DNA from: Halocaridina rubra
Taxonomy: Eukaryota; Arthropoda; Malacostraca; Decapoda; Atyidae
DNA length: 61,064 nucleotides
Direction of reading: 5' to 3'
Assembly (NCBI GenBank): GCA_037179515.1
Contig: JAXCGZ010017027.1
Coordinates: forward strand, 132,501-193,564
Shown: positions 1 to 12,672 of the stretch, piece by piece
How positions within the stretch are numbered: position 1 is the stretch's first letter
Layout of the letters: every line of letters starts with the position of its first letter
The notes under the pieces: model-generated
What the model saw: the letters and a program-made list of their open reading frames with translations, nothing else
What the model was told of the DNA's origin: nothing
The model's database searches: none
Position numbers and translations under genes: made by a program

Positions 1-46
1 TAACTTCAATAGAATTGGCAAATGTACTAACACTTTATATGTAGGT

Positions 47-48
47 AT

Positions 49-101
<53 letters not shown>

Positions 102-103
102 TA
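47..103. repeat. (AAT)n microsatellite
   Basis: An uninterrupted AAT/ATA trinucleotide run. Open frames across it are poly-isoleucine artefacts. The flanking bases up to about 424 contain only a short C/T-rich stretch (about 310-360) and no recognisable gene. Confidence 0.97.
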
Positions 104-424
104 TCGAAGGAAATACTTGTTTTTGGATACTAAAGCTTTTCAAGGCGTATCTATGATAATGCATGTGAGTAGCCAATGACCCTGTTGTGTTTGTTATTAG
201 TGGCGTCAACCGTGTGAGTGTTGTTTAGCTTACATAAGAGGCGCCAGGGGTAGTGGGTTACATCATCGGTCAACATGACATCCACGCTGCCGTTCTCTGT
301 GACCCCCTCATTCCTGCATTCTCCTTCCCTTCCCTTTCCTCCTCTTCCTCCTCCTCGATTTCATTCGGTGCTTCTGCCTATGGGTGTTGTCCTGGCCGAA
401 TGAAGATAAGGAATAGGAGAGTGA

Positions 425-555
<131 letters not shown>

Positions 556-847
556 TTGTGTTGTAACAGTAAGTAGTCAAATGAGTTTCTCTTTTAATGT
601 TGGGTGAATAAATCATATTTTATCTCTTCCTACGAAAGCATTTTAACTGTCATTAGATTTAAATCATAATTACTAATTTTGCACATTTTAAGGATGTTTG
701 CTTCGGTGACGCTATCCCTCAACTTTAATTGCAACTTTCGAACTTGTTTTAATAATGGGAAGAGGAAATTTGCCCAACTTTATGCGTAAATATAGTGACA
801 TTTTCAGCTCTGGAACCTTCATGAGTAGATAGTGTAGTGTTAGTAGT

Positions 848-1988
<1,141 letters not shown>

Positions 1989-2076
<88 letters not shown>
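1989..2076. repeat. (AG)n microsatellite
   Basis: About 44 uninterrupted AG units. It is followed by AAAT-type low-complexity sequence (about 2190-2225). Confidence 0.97.
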
Positions 2077-2078
<2 letters not shown>

Positions 2079-2538
2079 ACTGGAAATGTCAAATATCGCT
2101 AATAGCTCAAACTTTTGTTATAGGCTGTAATACCCATCCAACTGGTCTTCTCTATAGAACATTTAAGGTAAATAACTAAAATATAATGAATTAAATAATA
2201 AATAAATAAATAAATAAATATATTTAAAGAAATAGATAAGCAAATAAAACAATAAATAAGTGATATAAAGAAATCAATCAAAAGCAAATATATAAATGTA
2301 ATGTAACAAATAAGGAAATGGATAAAAAAACAACAACAACATGAAAGCACATACAATGGGTAGTTACGATAGAGGCAGTTTTGAGTACTGGTTGTGCGAT
2401 TGTAATGTATATGATGATTATGGGTTAGACAAATATCGAATTTCGTAGTTGAAAATAAAACTTACTCCCTCTTTTGTAACTTTCAAAGGAAGTAATTCAC
2501 TATCCAATATATTGCACTGTGCTATCGCTAAGATTGTG

Positions 2539-2784
<246 letters not shown>

Positions 2785-2949
2785 AGTTTTATAAAAAGAA
2801 ATTTAAGAGCAAGTGGTTGAAAATAAAAACGTAATTACTTTTTTTTTATAAATTTTAAAAGAAATAATTCACTATTCCATATTCTTGGGACCTAATAATA
2901 ATTTTTCTCTTATCAGTGACTTATATATTATTTGTTTTGAATTCATACA

Positions 2950-3400
2950 AATTAATAAGCTTTACCACACTAGGGTCTAGTAACATCGGAGTGTATGGTA
3001 TTCCATGAAAACATGGAGAAATGCACAAACCTGTGTCACACTTCCTGTACAAATAATATGTATTCTTGATTTCGCGTGGTCTTTGTGTTGTAGTATTGCA
3101 GACATGACAAATGCATCTAGGTTTTTATATCTTTTGTTTTTTGTTGGTGGAAGAAGTTCTGTAAAGTGTCTTTCTACCAGATGTAAAGTCTCTTGTAGTG
3201 CTTTCAAAACTCGTCAATCGACTACTGAGTGAAGGTAAAGGTTATTTTTCTCTACGAAGCTGGTCATGCTGATTTGTTTCAGTCACAATCAGATCCATAA
3301 TATTTGGGTCTAAAACCTCCAAATTATAGGCAACCTCTTCTGATGTTTCTGTCACAAGCAAGCATTTGTAATTCTAGAAGAACTACTGTCATATAAAAAG
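2950..3400 (-). pseudogene. piggyBac-like transposase relic
   Basis: Read on the minus strand, one frame gives ALQETLHLVERHFTELLPPT. The next frame gives a cysteine-rich tail with CHVCN, YRKCDTGLCISPCF and a following YT. Piggybac-derived transposases end in a cysteine-rich finger of the type CxxC...YxCxxCxxGLCxxPCF, which this resembles. Upstream on the same strand EVLDPNIMDLIVTETN resembles the N-terminal part of such transposases, so the middle of the gene appears deleted. Frameshifts and a stop separate the pieces. The assignment rests on motif resemblance only. Confidence 0.45.
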
Positions 3401-3416
3401 TCAGTTGGCGTGAATC

Positions 3417-3424
3417 TTGTAGAC
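3417..3424. repeat. 8-bp target-site duplication of hAT element, left copy
   Basis: TTGTAGAC stands directly before the left terminal inverted repeat and recurs exactly at 6225-6232 after the right one. Eight base pairs is the length generated by hAT transposases. Confidence 0.9.
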
Positions 3425-3599
3425 CAGGGGTCGGCAACCTTTTGCTAACTATGTGCCGACTTAGGGTTTTGAATCATTCAGTGTGCCAACAGTATACGTA
3501 TATTTATATAAGTCAAGATCAAATATATCTGTTATACAATATATTTTATATATTAATATATACAATAATATGTAAACCACATTAATAGAAATAAACTGG

Positions 3600-5545
3600 T
3601 TTTTTTTTAAGTTTTTATTATTAATGGGAGCCTTGCCCTTGCATGGTCTTAGCCAATTGCTCAATATCGGCGACATACTTTGTTGCTTTGAGGTTTCACA
3701 ATTTTCTGAATGTTCAGGTGTTAAGCAACTTCGTTTTGGATTTAAAACTGCCTTCATATGAGAGAAAATTTGCTCACAGGAATAAGTTGAACCAAAAGCC
3801 GAAAGAAGAGCAAAAGCAATTTTCTTCAAACAGATGAAAGATCTCGGGAGGGATGTCCAACAGTTGATAATAGCAGCAGACTTTTCTGAATGTTCGTCTT
3901 CCAGAGACTTCCTTAGTTCAACAAATTTTGATATCCATAATTCTGAAGACCTAAATTCGCCCTGTTGCATTTCAAAATCATCCATATCCATCCAACTAAA
4001 AAGTTCCAATTGGGTAGTTGTCAAATCAAGTATGTCAGGCTTAATGAGATATGAAAATAAGGATCCATGAGTGTGGAATTCTTGACTTCGTTTATCAAAT
4101 TCTGATTTGAGTGCTTCAATGTACTCCTGAAGCTCATCTATATTCACTTCAAATTGATATGAATGATTCTTCACATTTGGGAAGTACTTGAATGCTTTGA
4201 TGTTGAGATTTCACGGGTAAAAATGTCGAGTTTCATTGTAAATGTTTTCCAATAGCTGAAGAGATCAAGTACTGTTTGACCCTGTTCTTGTAATTTCAAA
4301 TTCAGCTCAATTAAATGTGTGTTTATGTCAGCTAGAAACATAAGCTTTAACAACCAGTTTTCATCACTCAATTCAGGAAAATCTTTCTGTTTTTCATCAA
4401 GAAACACCTTAATAGCTTCAAGACAATAGACAAATCTAGTTAAAACTTTACCTCGACTAAGCCAGCGAACATTGCTATATTGCAGAAGATCTCTATATTC
4501 ACACTCAATTTCTTGTAGAAGAGACTTGAATTGCCTGTGAACCAGTGAAGAAGGAGATACAAGAAAGTTGACTATCTTAACAACAGTTGTCATCACAGAG
4601 TTCAAATTCAGATATGAGGACTTTGCACATAAGCTCTCCTGATGTATTATACAATGAAAATTTAACAGTTTGCGTCCAACATAATTTTCAAGAAGTTTTA
4701 CAAATCCTTTCTTGATAAATATGGTTATTCTCGTGATATCTTGCAACTACAGCTAGGCCTGACAAATCATTTATATCAGTGCTTTCGTCAAGAGCGACAG
4801 TATATACTTTGGATTGCTTTAATCCAATTGTTAGTTTAGTTGTTACATTTTCAGCCAAGTCAGTTATGCGCCTCTCAATTGATCTTGCAGAAACTGGTAT
4901 TTCTTTAATTCGAGAGAGTATAATCTCCTTATCACCAAGCAATCTCCGTGGCAAAATGGTAGCGTCCGCGACTCTTAGGCGGCAGGTCGAGGGTTCGCAC
5001 CCCGTCACGGACTGAGGTTAGTAAGGGCATACACTCAGGGTAACGATTGCATCTGCCAAAACAAGTCCTTCACAAGAAGGCAACCGTCCTAGGCCTTAGT
5101 CGAAAAGGGAGTTCGTGAAGTAAAACCGAATCCATCCATTTGGTAAATCACCAAACAAAATTTCAGCACTGCACAAAAAAAGTTTCTTTGATGTATTCTC
5201 CGTCTGTAGAGGGTTTACCTTTCAAAGCCACACATTGAGCTAATTTGTAACTAAATTCAGTAGCTTTATTCTTCCTTCCAACTGCTTGTCTAAAAATACT
5301 GGGTATTTTTATTAAACCAGATATACCTTTTTGATGGCTTCAGTTTTCTCTTCTGAGGTTTTAAACTTAGATTGGTGTTTAGTTTGAAATTGTCTTTGTG
5401 CACTAGATGTGCGACACACAACACTTTCACAGCAGAGAGCACAAACAGCACCATTTTTTTGTTCTGCAAATGCATATTCTTTTGTCCAATTTTCTTGAAA
5501 TGGGCGATGATCAAGTCTTCTTTTCTTTTCGGCCATATTTAACAC
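3600..5545 (-). pseudogene. hAT transposase pseudogene (GTF2IRD2/ZBED-like group)
   Basis: Pieces in several minus-strand frames follow the hAT order. A BED-like N-terminus with CALC and QTKH starts at 5545. It is followed by YTVALDESTD, which carries the first catalytic aspartate region (about 4840). Then come the helical part with LSRGKVLTRFVYCLEAIK and the C-terminal dimerisation segment FGSTYSCEQIFSHMKAVLNP (about 3720-3780). This style matches hAT transposases related to the domesticated GTF2IRD2 and ZBED5 proteins. Two stops near 5310, frame changes near 4740 and 4172, and a SINE insertion near 4943 make it non-functional. BED histidines are partly lost. Confidence 0.88.
4943..5146 (+). 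mobile_element. tRNA-derived SINE, copy 1
   Basis: A tRNA-like head carries an A-box-like TGGCAAAATGGTAGCGTC at 4949-4966 and a B-box-like GGGTTCGCACCCC at 4991-5003. A conserved body follows with TCTGCCAAAACAAGTCC and GAAGGCAACCGTCCTA, shared with copies at 17424-17592 and 54345-54508. A near-perfect 12-bp duplication (ATCACCAAGCAA before, ATCACCAAACAA after) flanks it, as expected of LINE-driven retroposition. It splits the hAT transposase. Confidence 0.88.
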
Positions 5546-5558
5546 AAACTATATTCTG

Positions 5559-6150
5559 AAAATATACATAAATCAACAAACATAAATACTGATATTTATA
5601 TATAAAATGTTATTTAAAAACGAAAAAACTTTACAAAGATGTAAATTTTTTTTTGAATTGTGTTTATGAATTGTTCAAGAGCGCTCACATTCGGATCACC
5701 TCAGTCTTTCTTTCTATGAAGGAACACAGCCCTTGAGCAGCAGTGTGAATATGCGTGAGTAGCAGGGTATTTATTTAACATAAAGTAAAGCAATAACAGA
5801 CTAATTACTGTATATATAAGTTTTAATTATATCTAAAGAAAAAGGTGGTTAGTCAGTTCAGAACTGTGGAAGGACATTCTAGGTGTTAATTAAGGAAAAA
5901 GACAGAGGTAACTATATGCTAAAAATGATGTATTAGCTTATTTTTCACTCTTACCACCTGATAGGTGGTACGCGTAATGAACGATCTTTAACTGTGTTAT
6001 GGAATTTGGGTTAAGTTTTGAGTCACCATACTCCAGAATATATTTTTTAAACAATATATACTTACCTCAATTGCTACAAAGTAGAAAGAATCAAGGAAAT
6101 GACATGTTGAGACCCAAGGAACACTTTGTTAAATTTTGAGAACTGACGCG
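5559..6150. other. Non-coding 5' part of the hAT element
   Basis: Upstream, on the transposase strand, of the first transposase codons and inside the right terminal repeat. AT-rich, with no open frame I can assign. Confidence 0.5.
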
Positions 6151-6224
6151 TGATGCGGCTGAGTGCCATTGGAAATTGCTTGGCAATCCAAGTGTGGCAC
6201 GTGTGCCGTAGGTTGCAACTCCTG

Positions 6225-6232
6225 TTGTAGAC
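6225..6232. repeat. 8-bp target-site duplication of hAT element, right copy
   Basis: Exact repeat of the TTGTAGAC at 3417-3424, directly outside the right terminus. Confidence 0.9.
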
Positions 6233-6323
6233 AACTCCCGGTGCCAGGGAGGTCTGTCACTCCATCCCCTGCCCTCTTCCTACATGCCGTGACATCTTTC
6301 ATTCATCTCACACGAGCAGAAGG

Positions 6324-6825
6324 CTAACCTCGCTTTGTTCTACGTATGGTACAAATATCATATGCATCGTAATCGCCCTCATCTATATTGCCAAATGAAT
6401 AATGTTCTTCAGCTCCTAAATGAGGTTCATTTTCACTGTCACTGTCCACTCCTCTGTGTGACAAAGATGAAGTTTCCTTCTGTAAATGAGAATCATCTCC
6501 ATCTCCAACACTCTCCACCCAACTACGTGATGCTGGTGGAAGATACCCCTCCTCTCTCCTCACTTTTCTATGCACACTTAGTACTGCAGGATCATTAACT
6601 TTTTTGTTTTCACTAGAATCATGATCAAGTACAGGCGTTAGAGTCACTATTTCATGCATTCTAGCAACAGGTTTTCCATCATCACCAACACTAATGGCAG
6701 TTTCACCACTGCCACCAAAACTCAATGTATTGGTCCTTTCAACACTAGCTTATGATACTTTATCCTCTAAAGCATCACATTCAGTGTCTTAACCTTCCTC
6801 AGCATTATCTAATTCATCAGAGTAC
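6324..6825 (-). pseudogene. Unrecognised acidic coding relic, downstream part
   Basis: A 133-codon open frame ends at 6324, and the same frame continues upstream through two stops to about 6825 with clearly protein-like, acidic content such as YSDELDNAEEG and DTECDALEDKVS. The open part is rich in Asp, Glu and Ser and ends with DICTIRRTKRG. I do not recognise the family. It could be the N-terminal acidic part of a DNA transposase or a fragment of a host gene. A mini-element at 6826-7104 interrupts it; the upstream continuation appears at 7105-7290. Confidence 0.4.
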
Positions 6826-7104
6826 CTTTTTTTTATGATTGTGACACCAGGACAGGCAAAAAAAAAAATAAAAAAGAATTGCCTTCATCGAGCTTGGACA
6901 CGAAAGAAACATAAAGTAAAAAGAAACAGAGATTAGGAGCATTGTGACTTGTCAGATGTGAAGGGATAATAAGAGATGTGTAACGAATATCCACCAATAT
7001 TTGGTGTTGATATAGGCATAGGAAAAGAACCGTAACTGAAGGAAGAGTTAACATCGAACTGTCCTGAACTCCTATTTAAATCCAAAAGACCATTCAGCTG
7101 TAGT
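6826..7104 (-). mobile_element. Mini-element made of Jockey-like LINE ends, copy 1
   Basis: On the minus strand the first ~200 bases resemble the 5' end of the Jockey-like LINE at 54930-55140, with CTTCCTTCAG and ACATCTGACAAGTCACA. The last ~70 bases resemble that LINE's 3' end, with GATGAAGGCA, CCTGGTGTCAC and an A-rich tail. The 3 kb between these parts in the LINE are missing. Similar structures lie at 8230-8490 and, truncated, at 50338-50470. Confidence 0.75.
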
Positions 7105-7290
7105 ATCACAGCTTTCCATATTATTCAACATAATCATATGGAAGTCACTATCCTCGTCTGCTGTGTGAGTGATCTGCCACACTTCAGAAGAAAGTGTCGT
7201 ACCTCACCTCTCAACATTATGAAAAATTCTGACTCCACAACTTGAAAAACCACTTGATTCATATATGGCAAGATATAAAATAATGCCAGA
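7105..7290 (-). pseudogene. Unrecognised coding relic, upstream part
   Basis: On the minus strand a frame reads SSGFSSCGVRIFHNVER, a stop, then EVWQITHTADEDSDFHMIML, and runs up to the mini-element. Its acidic character and position suggest it belongs to the relic at 6324-6825, split by the insertion. No family recognised. Bases 7291-7680 hold no further gene that I can support. Confidence 0.3.
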
Positions 7291-8100
7291 TATAGATATA
7301 CACTTAATTACAGCCAGAGGGAATGTCGTCCGATTTAAAATTACTATTTTCCATATACAGATAACCCAAAGAGATCACCTTTAGGAAGCAGAAGCTTACG
7401 TTGTCCAGTGCAATTGTAAGGGAAGTGGTCGAGCCAAAGAACACACATTTCCACAGCCCAAGAGACTTCAATCACTCCTCTTAGCTACTTGGGGAGAAAA
7501 GAATGCCACAACTCCCTCACGCCATCCTTCTTAGGTCAACCGCAGGGTAAGCAGGTAAGGATTTTCTGCTGTGAGGCTCGACAGTCACGGCTGGTTTACC
7601 CTCACCACTTCATTACATGGCAACCACCCTCATGCCCGCCCAACACAGTTAACTGTGCTAGCAGGTGCAAGAATTCCCTTTAGCCTACGTCACCTGTGCT
7701 TAATCTTACTACACTCATTCCTATGGCTTGCACTGTCTCTTCCCTGCTCCACTGGCAGAACATGTGTATCCAATGCTTTCTTCACTACATCCATCCACCT
7801 CATTTTAAGTCTTTCAACTGGCCTTACTCCAACCACTTCTGGAACTCGCACTCTCTTTCTTATTCATTCATCATTCATCCTTTTCAGGTGTCCAGAACAT
7901 CTTAATATTCTCTGATCCAAATTATCCACCAGCTTCCTTTCAACACCTGTTTTCTGTCTCACCCTCATCTCACTTCATCTATTCTAGTCACTCCAATCAT
8001 ACTTCTCAAACACCTTATTTCCATTACACTCAAATTGTTCCTTTCATCCTCTCTTGCATTCAAGTCTCTTTCCTATATACTTACATCAGAACAATCAATC

Positions 8101-8103
<3 letters not shown>

Positions 8104-8175
<72 letters not shown>
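8104..8175. repeat. (TA)n microsatellite
   Basis: About 36 TA units inside the degraded LINE relic. Confidence 0.97.
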
Positions 8176-8177
<2 letters not shown>

Positions 8178-8229
8178 TTGCATTCATCCCTGAATAATTA
8201 TTTCTCATTACACTTTTCATCCCACTTTT

Positions 8230-8490
8230 CTATGAGTGAGACACCAGGATGGGAAGAGAAAATTGCCCTCATCGGGCTTGGGAATGATGAAAGCTAAAGC
8301 AAAGAGTAACAGAGATGGGAAGTGCTGTGACTTGTCAGATGTGAAGGGAAGATGACAGATGTGCAACGAGGATCGAAAAATACTTGGTGTTGACATGGGC
8401 ATAAAAAAAAGAATCGTAACTGAAGGAAGACAACATCAGACTGTTCTGTACAGTCCTATTTAAGTCCAAAAAAATCGTCAGCTGTAGTAT
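8230..8490 (-). mobile_element. Mini-element made of Jockey-like LINE ends, copy 2
   Basis: Same structure as 6826-7104: minus-strand start TACTACAGCTGA, LINE 5'-like part with CACATCTGACAAGTCACAGC, then a short LINE 3'-like part with CCCGATGAGGGCA and CATCCTGGTGTC. It splits the RTE-like LINE relic between VSYGVIEA and GMKSVM, so it is a true insertion. Confidence 0.75.
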
Positions 8491-9002
8491 TGTAATATGC
8501 TTCTATCACTCCATAACTTACAAACACATCCACGCCTCCAGCCACACCCGTGTGCGACCCCAGATAATGTACACTCTCAACTTCCAGAAGCATCTCCCCA
8601 TTTACGCTCACATTCAATCTGACATCATTAACACTCCTTGCACAGCTCATGGGTTTACATTTACCAATATTCACTCGCAATTTCCTTTTTCACATGTCCT
8701 ATTAAACTACATACTTCCTACTACTAGAAGCCTAAATATCAGTTTGACCTAAATGTATAATGATTAGACCATTGTCTCATGCAGCAATAAGCAAATGCTT
8801 AAGTTTCAGAATGTTTGTTTTAGTATTGACTTGCTCAATAATTATTTGCCTTCCAATATACAATACTTTCCTTTCATTGTTTACCTTGTAATCTCATATA
8901 TTTACTGTATATTATCACGTGTTTGACCGAGTTAAGTGGAGGATACAGGTCAGGAAAGAAGAAAAAAAATCCTTTAGAAAGAAGGAGCAATGGTCACTTC
9001 GT

Positions 9003-9006
9003 AATG
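9003..9006. repeat. 4-bp target-site duplication of LTR element A (left)
   Basis: AATG directly before the outer LTR boundary; the same AATG follows the other LTR at 22951-22954. Confidence 0.7.
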
Positions 9007-9677
9007 TGTCATAGCGTTAATTACTACTTTAATATTAATACCAGAAGGGTGCAAGGTTAGAACGGACAAGCGGTGGTTCGTATAACTTAATCTATTTTAG
9101 AGTACAACATATACAACGCCTCAATGCCCCCAACCCTAATGACTATCAAAAACTCTGATCTATTCGTGCCTTGGGGAAAGTACTGACTAAAGCTCCAACT
9201 CTCTGACTGCCTCGGGTATTTTTGAAGTACCCCAAAGGGCAGGGCGTGTCATCTTGCACAGTTTTGACAGTAGGCTTCAGGATCAAAGGGGAGTCCCTCC
9301 TCTTTGGGGAGGGGCTATTTCAACAAGAGGGTCTAAATTGCCCAAGGCTTTTGGGTATCTCTCCAGGGCATGAACATACGTACGAGTCAAATGTTTGTGT
9401 TTCTTGTGGCTTTGGGGAACAGAGGGTTTCTTGTCCTTCCCATCCTCTTGAGGTACTTGACGCCAGATGCTAAGTCCCTTGGGTCCAACCATTTATCACA
9501 TTGACACTTTGGAAAAACATTGACTGCATCCAAGAAAAACAATTGGGAGAGTATTCAATTTCACCCTTGATCTCCAGCCTCACATGTTTCTCTTCAGGAC
9601 TTGTTTCAGGTTTCAGTTTCAGGTCCTGACTTCAGCAGGTCTTCATATACTTTAGCGAGACTTCAGATGATGCGACA
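9007..9677 (-). repeat. 3' LTR of element A
   Basis: Aligns along its whole length with 22265-22950 with scattered substitutions (about one in ten in the first 230 bases, fewer later). Ends are TGTC and GACA. The divergence indicates an old insertion. Confidence 0.92.
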
Positions 9678-9692
9678 TCCCCCACAGCCAAA
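9678..9692 (-). promoter_or_regulatory. Polypurine tract of element A
   Basis: On the minus strand GGCTGTGGGGGA immediately precedes the TGTC start of the 3' LTR, the position of the plus-strand priming tract of LTR retrotransposons. Confidence 0.75.
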
Positions 9693-12604
9693 CTGAAATT
9701 TCTTTATTTCAGACGTAGCATAGCTACCTTCTGAGAGCTTTTTTTCTATATATCCTAACTGACATTATTTAACAAAAACAAGGGGCTTAATTATTTAAAT
9801 TATTGTCTAATAATTCCTATTTCTATGAAATTCTAAACAGATTACAGGAACATAGAATTATTCTTATAACTCAATAACAATCTTAAGAAAGAACTCCTAT
9901 CTAGACGATCTAGAACATGCAGACCGTCTGTTTCTTTGGGAAGGATTAATACAAACATATTCTTATACTAAGTATTAAGAAATAAAAAATAAACTTAAGC
10001 ATTACGATTGCAATATACAATTATTCATTATCAAACATTAACTAAGATCGAAAGAGGTTTAGATCATTACGTTACTTTTTTTTTTTTAAATACATAGTCT
10101 GGTTGTGTATAATTACGGTAAAATATGAACCATGATTTAATCTTTGCGTCCATTGAGTTCGCAGAAGAACCCACCCCTTCATTTAATTCCTAGGTTGTGA
10201 GGCGGTATGCAGATCTTTGTGAAGACTCTTCCTGAAAAAAAAATTATCTAGGACCTGGGGTCATATGACGCCCTTGCAAATGTTAATTCAACAACCAATG
10301 GTAATAATAGAAATATTAAAAATAAAGATTTAACATTCTAAATGCAATATGTACTTATGACTCAGTGACAACAAGGTTACAACAGTTCAAATGAAATCAG
10401 TATGATTACGTTAGACAAATTATATAGAACATAAGTATGTATGAATTTTCAAATTGCAATAGTTAATAACATATTACTTTAAAAATGTAGGATTCAGCAT
10501 GCACAATCATTAAATGGCAGTTATTATAAGAAACCTTATCCTATAATTTCTATACCTATCATACTACTATAGGGCATTAATTTGTCTTAAAATTAGGACT
10601 TAAAACTATTTTTTTCTTCAAAGGACATTTCAACTTCTTCGTGTCCTCCAGGCGCTGTCAAGGACGATGGGGATTTTCTCTTTTCCGTTTCCTCATCAGT
10701 TCAATCACGTGTCTTCTACGGTGATTTCAGAATTTAAGAATCTTTGCTTCCTCTTTAGCTCATGAAATCTTTGTTAGGCTTTCTTTTATTCTTTTTCTTC
10801 TACTTTTCGTTCCTTCTCCTGTCATCTTCATTGCAGGCTCGGGTTTGTACATATACCACGAAACCTCTTCTTATCTGGAGACTGGCAAGACAAAAAGGGA
10901 AGGCGTCGATGCATCATCCAGCTTAACCAGAAACCCTCCCGCCCGACTTCATTCGTCTCTTGAGGTGGCTCTTGAATATAACCACTGCTCATGTACACCT
11001 GCAATGCCACAGCGCCTCTCACCTCAGTAGCTGAAAAACACATTCACACTGAAGTAGATTCTTAGGACGAAAATTAGGGCCTAATATCACTAATACAGCT
11101 GCAAGAAAGGCTTCATATGACTTCTGGGTACAAACAATGGCCATATATCGATATTCTGAGGCCATACTTCGCCTCCCCTGCACCTGTTGGCACTTGCAGT
11201 CTCTATTCAATGGGCAACAGGGATTCGTTTGAGAGAAAACAAAAAGAAACGTAAGACTTTAGAATTTGCAGGTCGGGGGCTGCCTGAAAATATGTTTTTA
11301 CTTGCACATATATTCACACCGTTCAGATAAGCATCTACAATTCGTTAACAGGTAGTTGAATTACAATAGTTTATTTATGCATGATTTTACTTCTTTTATT
11401 TGAAAACAATTATTAAACACTGGGTTAGCCACTAAAGATATACTCTCATTAATAGTGACTGCCATCACATACAATTATGAATCCAAAATAATTACTAGTC
11501 ATTTCGTTACTGCTGACGGCATTGCGAAAATAATAATTTGCAAAAGGCCATGGAGTGGTGACATCAATAACAGCCCACAAAATGAGAGTATCAAGAATAA
11601 AAAAAATTACGTTCACAGTAGCTAATGATAATAAAAAAAAGAAAAAAAATAATATTAATTCAGGAATAACAGTGCGCATGCAAATGAGACAGGCATTCTG
11701 AAGTAGAACAGAGTCTTACACTCATACTTCACAACAATGCTCTGTTTAACACTGTGTCTTTGATTATTCGAATTCCTGCAGTCATAAAATATATATACTA
11801 GCACGTATATATAGGAGCTTATTCATCACTCCTGGATGCCCAATTTGTCAGTGGTAGTTTTATCTATTCTCTAAACAGTTGCAATATGTGGCAGAAAGAT
11901 TATACAATAATCAGCTCTACTGATGTCTTTATCAGAATTTATGCAATAACAGCATGCAAAAATTTATCAACTAAAATAAAATGTGGGCACAACTATCGCC
12001 TAGCAGCACTGAAAAAAAAAACATAAGAAAGAATCAATAATGGCAACATTCTGTTAGCATCAGGAAGGAGCACATGTCAGTCCCAATTGGAGCAAAAGAC
12101 AGGAGAGATAGAAATAGAGCGATAAATAGGGGAAGAGGGAGAAAAGGGTTGTCTGGGTGACCTTGAAATATGTTGCAGTCTACACCCATATGGATTGGGA
12201 AGGAGACTTTCTTCCTTCCAACACATGCACTGAAAGCTCAAAAGATTAAGTTATCTTGGGAGTATTCTTACATATAAAAAAATATAAATAAATATATAAA
12301 TGAAAGTGAACAAGTGCGAGTAATAACTATTGGTAGAGTTTTATGTTTATTGCCAGAGGGCTATTTTTATCCCCCAACTAACAAAAAAAGCAAAAGAACT
12401 TAGTGCACAACTGCAGAAACATCGAAGCATAAATCCATTCCTTTTTGTTTAATATTGCAAAGGACTTTATTGAAATGAGCATACACATCCTTGTCTGTTA
12501 TGACAGTCTTTTCTCTCCCTATTAATCAGAGGGTTGAGTCGAAACACACTCTCAATATAAGTCAACATACCCCTGATGAAATCAAAGCAAAATATTACAA
12601 TCAT
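9693..12604 (-). other. Long non-coding 3' internal region of element A
   Basis: No open frame longer than about 75 codons with a recognisable domain. It is nevertheless alignable with the matching region of copy B: 10850-11210 with about 31000-31330, 11690-12010 with about 30150-30530, and 12360-12604 with about 27215-27450, in opposite orientation. No env-like protein is visible. Conservation between copies reflects shared descent and does not prove function. Confidence 0.7.
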
Positions 12605-12672
12605 ATGTGATAATATCTCTACTACTATCAACAAAAGAACAATTATCTTTTCTTAATAATCAACTTAGTACA

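Larger units (their letters stand above)
3425..6224 (-). mobile_element. hAT-family DNA transposon (degraded, with SINE insert)
   Basis: The element is bounded by imperfect terminal inverted repeats. The left end begins CAGGGGTCGGCAACC and the right end, read inward on the other strand, begins CAGGAGTTGCAACC. An exact 8-bp duplication flanks it. CAGGGGT-type termini and 8-bp duplications are hallmarks of hAT transposons. The interior encodes a broken transposase on the minus strand. Without the SINE at 4943-5146 it would be about 2.6 kb, a normal autonomous hAT length. The many stops and frameshifts show it is old and inactive. Confidence 0.9.
7680..8760 (-). pseudogene. Degraded LINE reverse transcriptase C-terminus (RTE-like)
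   Basis: The minus strand at 8490-8680 encodes RVNIGKCKPMSCARSV, VSVNGEMLLEVESVHYLGSH and VSYGVIEA, the post-palm part of a LINE reverse transcriptase. The same gene resumes beyond the mini-element with GMKSVMRNNYSGMNAK (about 8180-8225). After a TA array come DQRILRCSGHLKRMND and a tail with MRWMDVVKKAL at 7690-7910. Endings of the type LRWxGHLxRM...RWMD are typical of RTE-like LINE proteins. Stops, frameshifts, a microsatellite and a retroposed insertion make it a relic. The clade call is tentative. Confidence 0.65.

Noticed and set aside
4943..5010. tRNA gene
   Set aside because: A and B boxes are present but the T-arm and acceptor pair poorly and the body is a repeated SINE found three times.
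9693..12604. env gene of the gypsy-like element
   Set aside because: No frame of sufficient length, signal peptide, membrane segment or cleavage site is visible in A or B.
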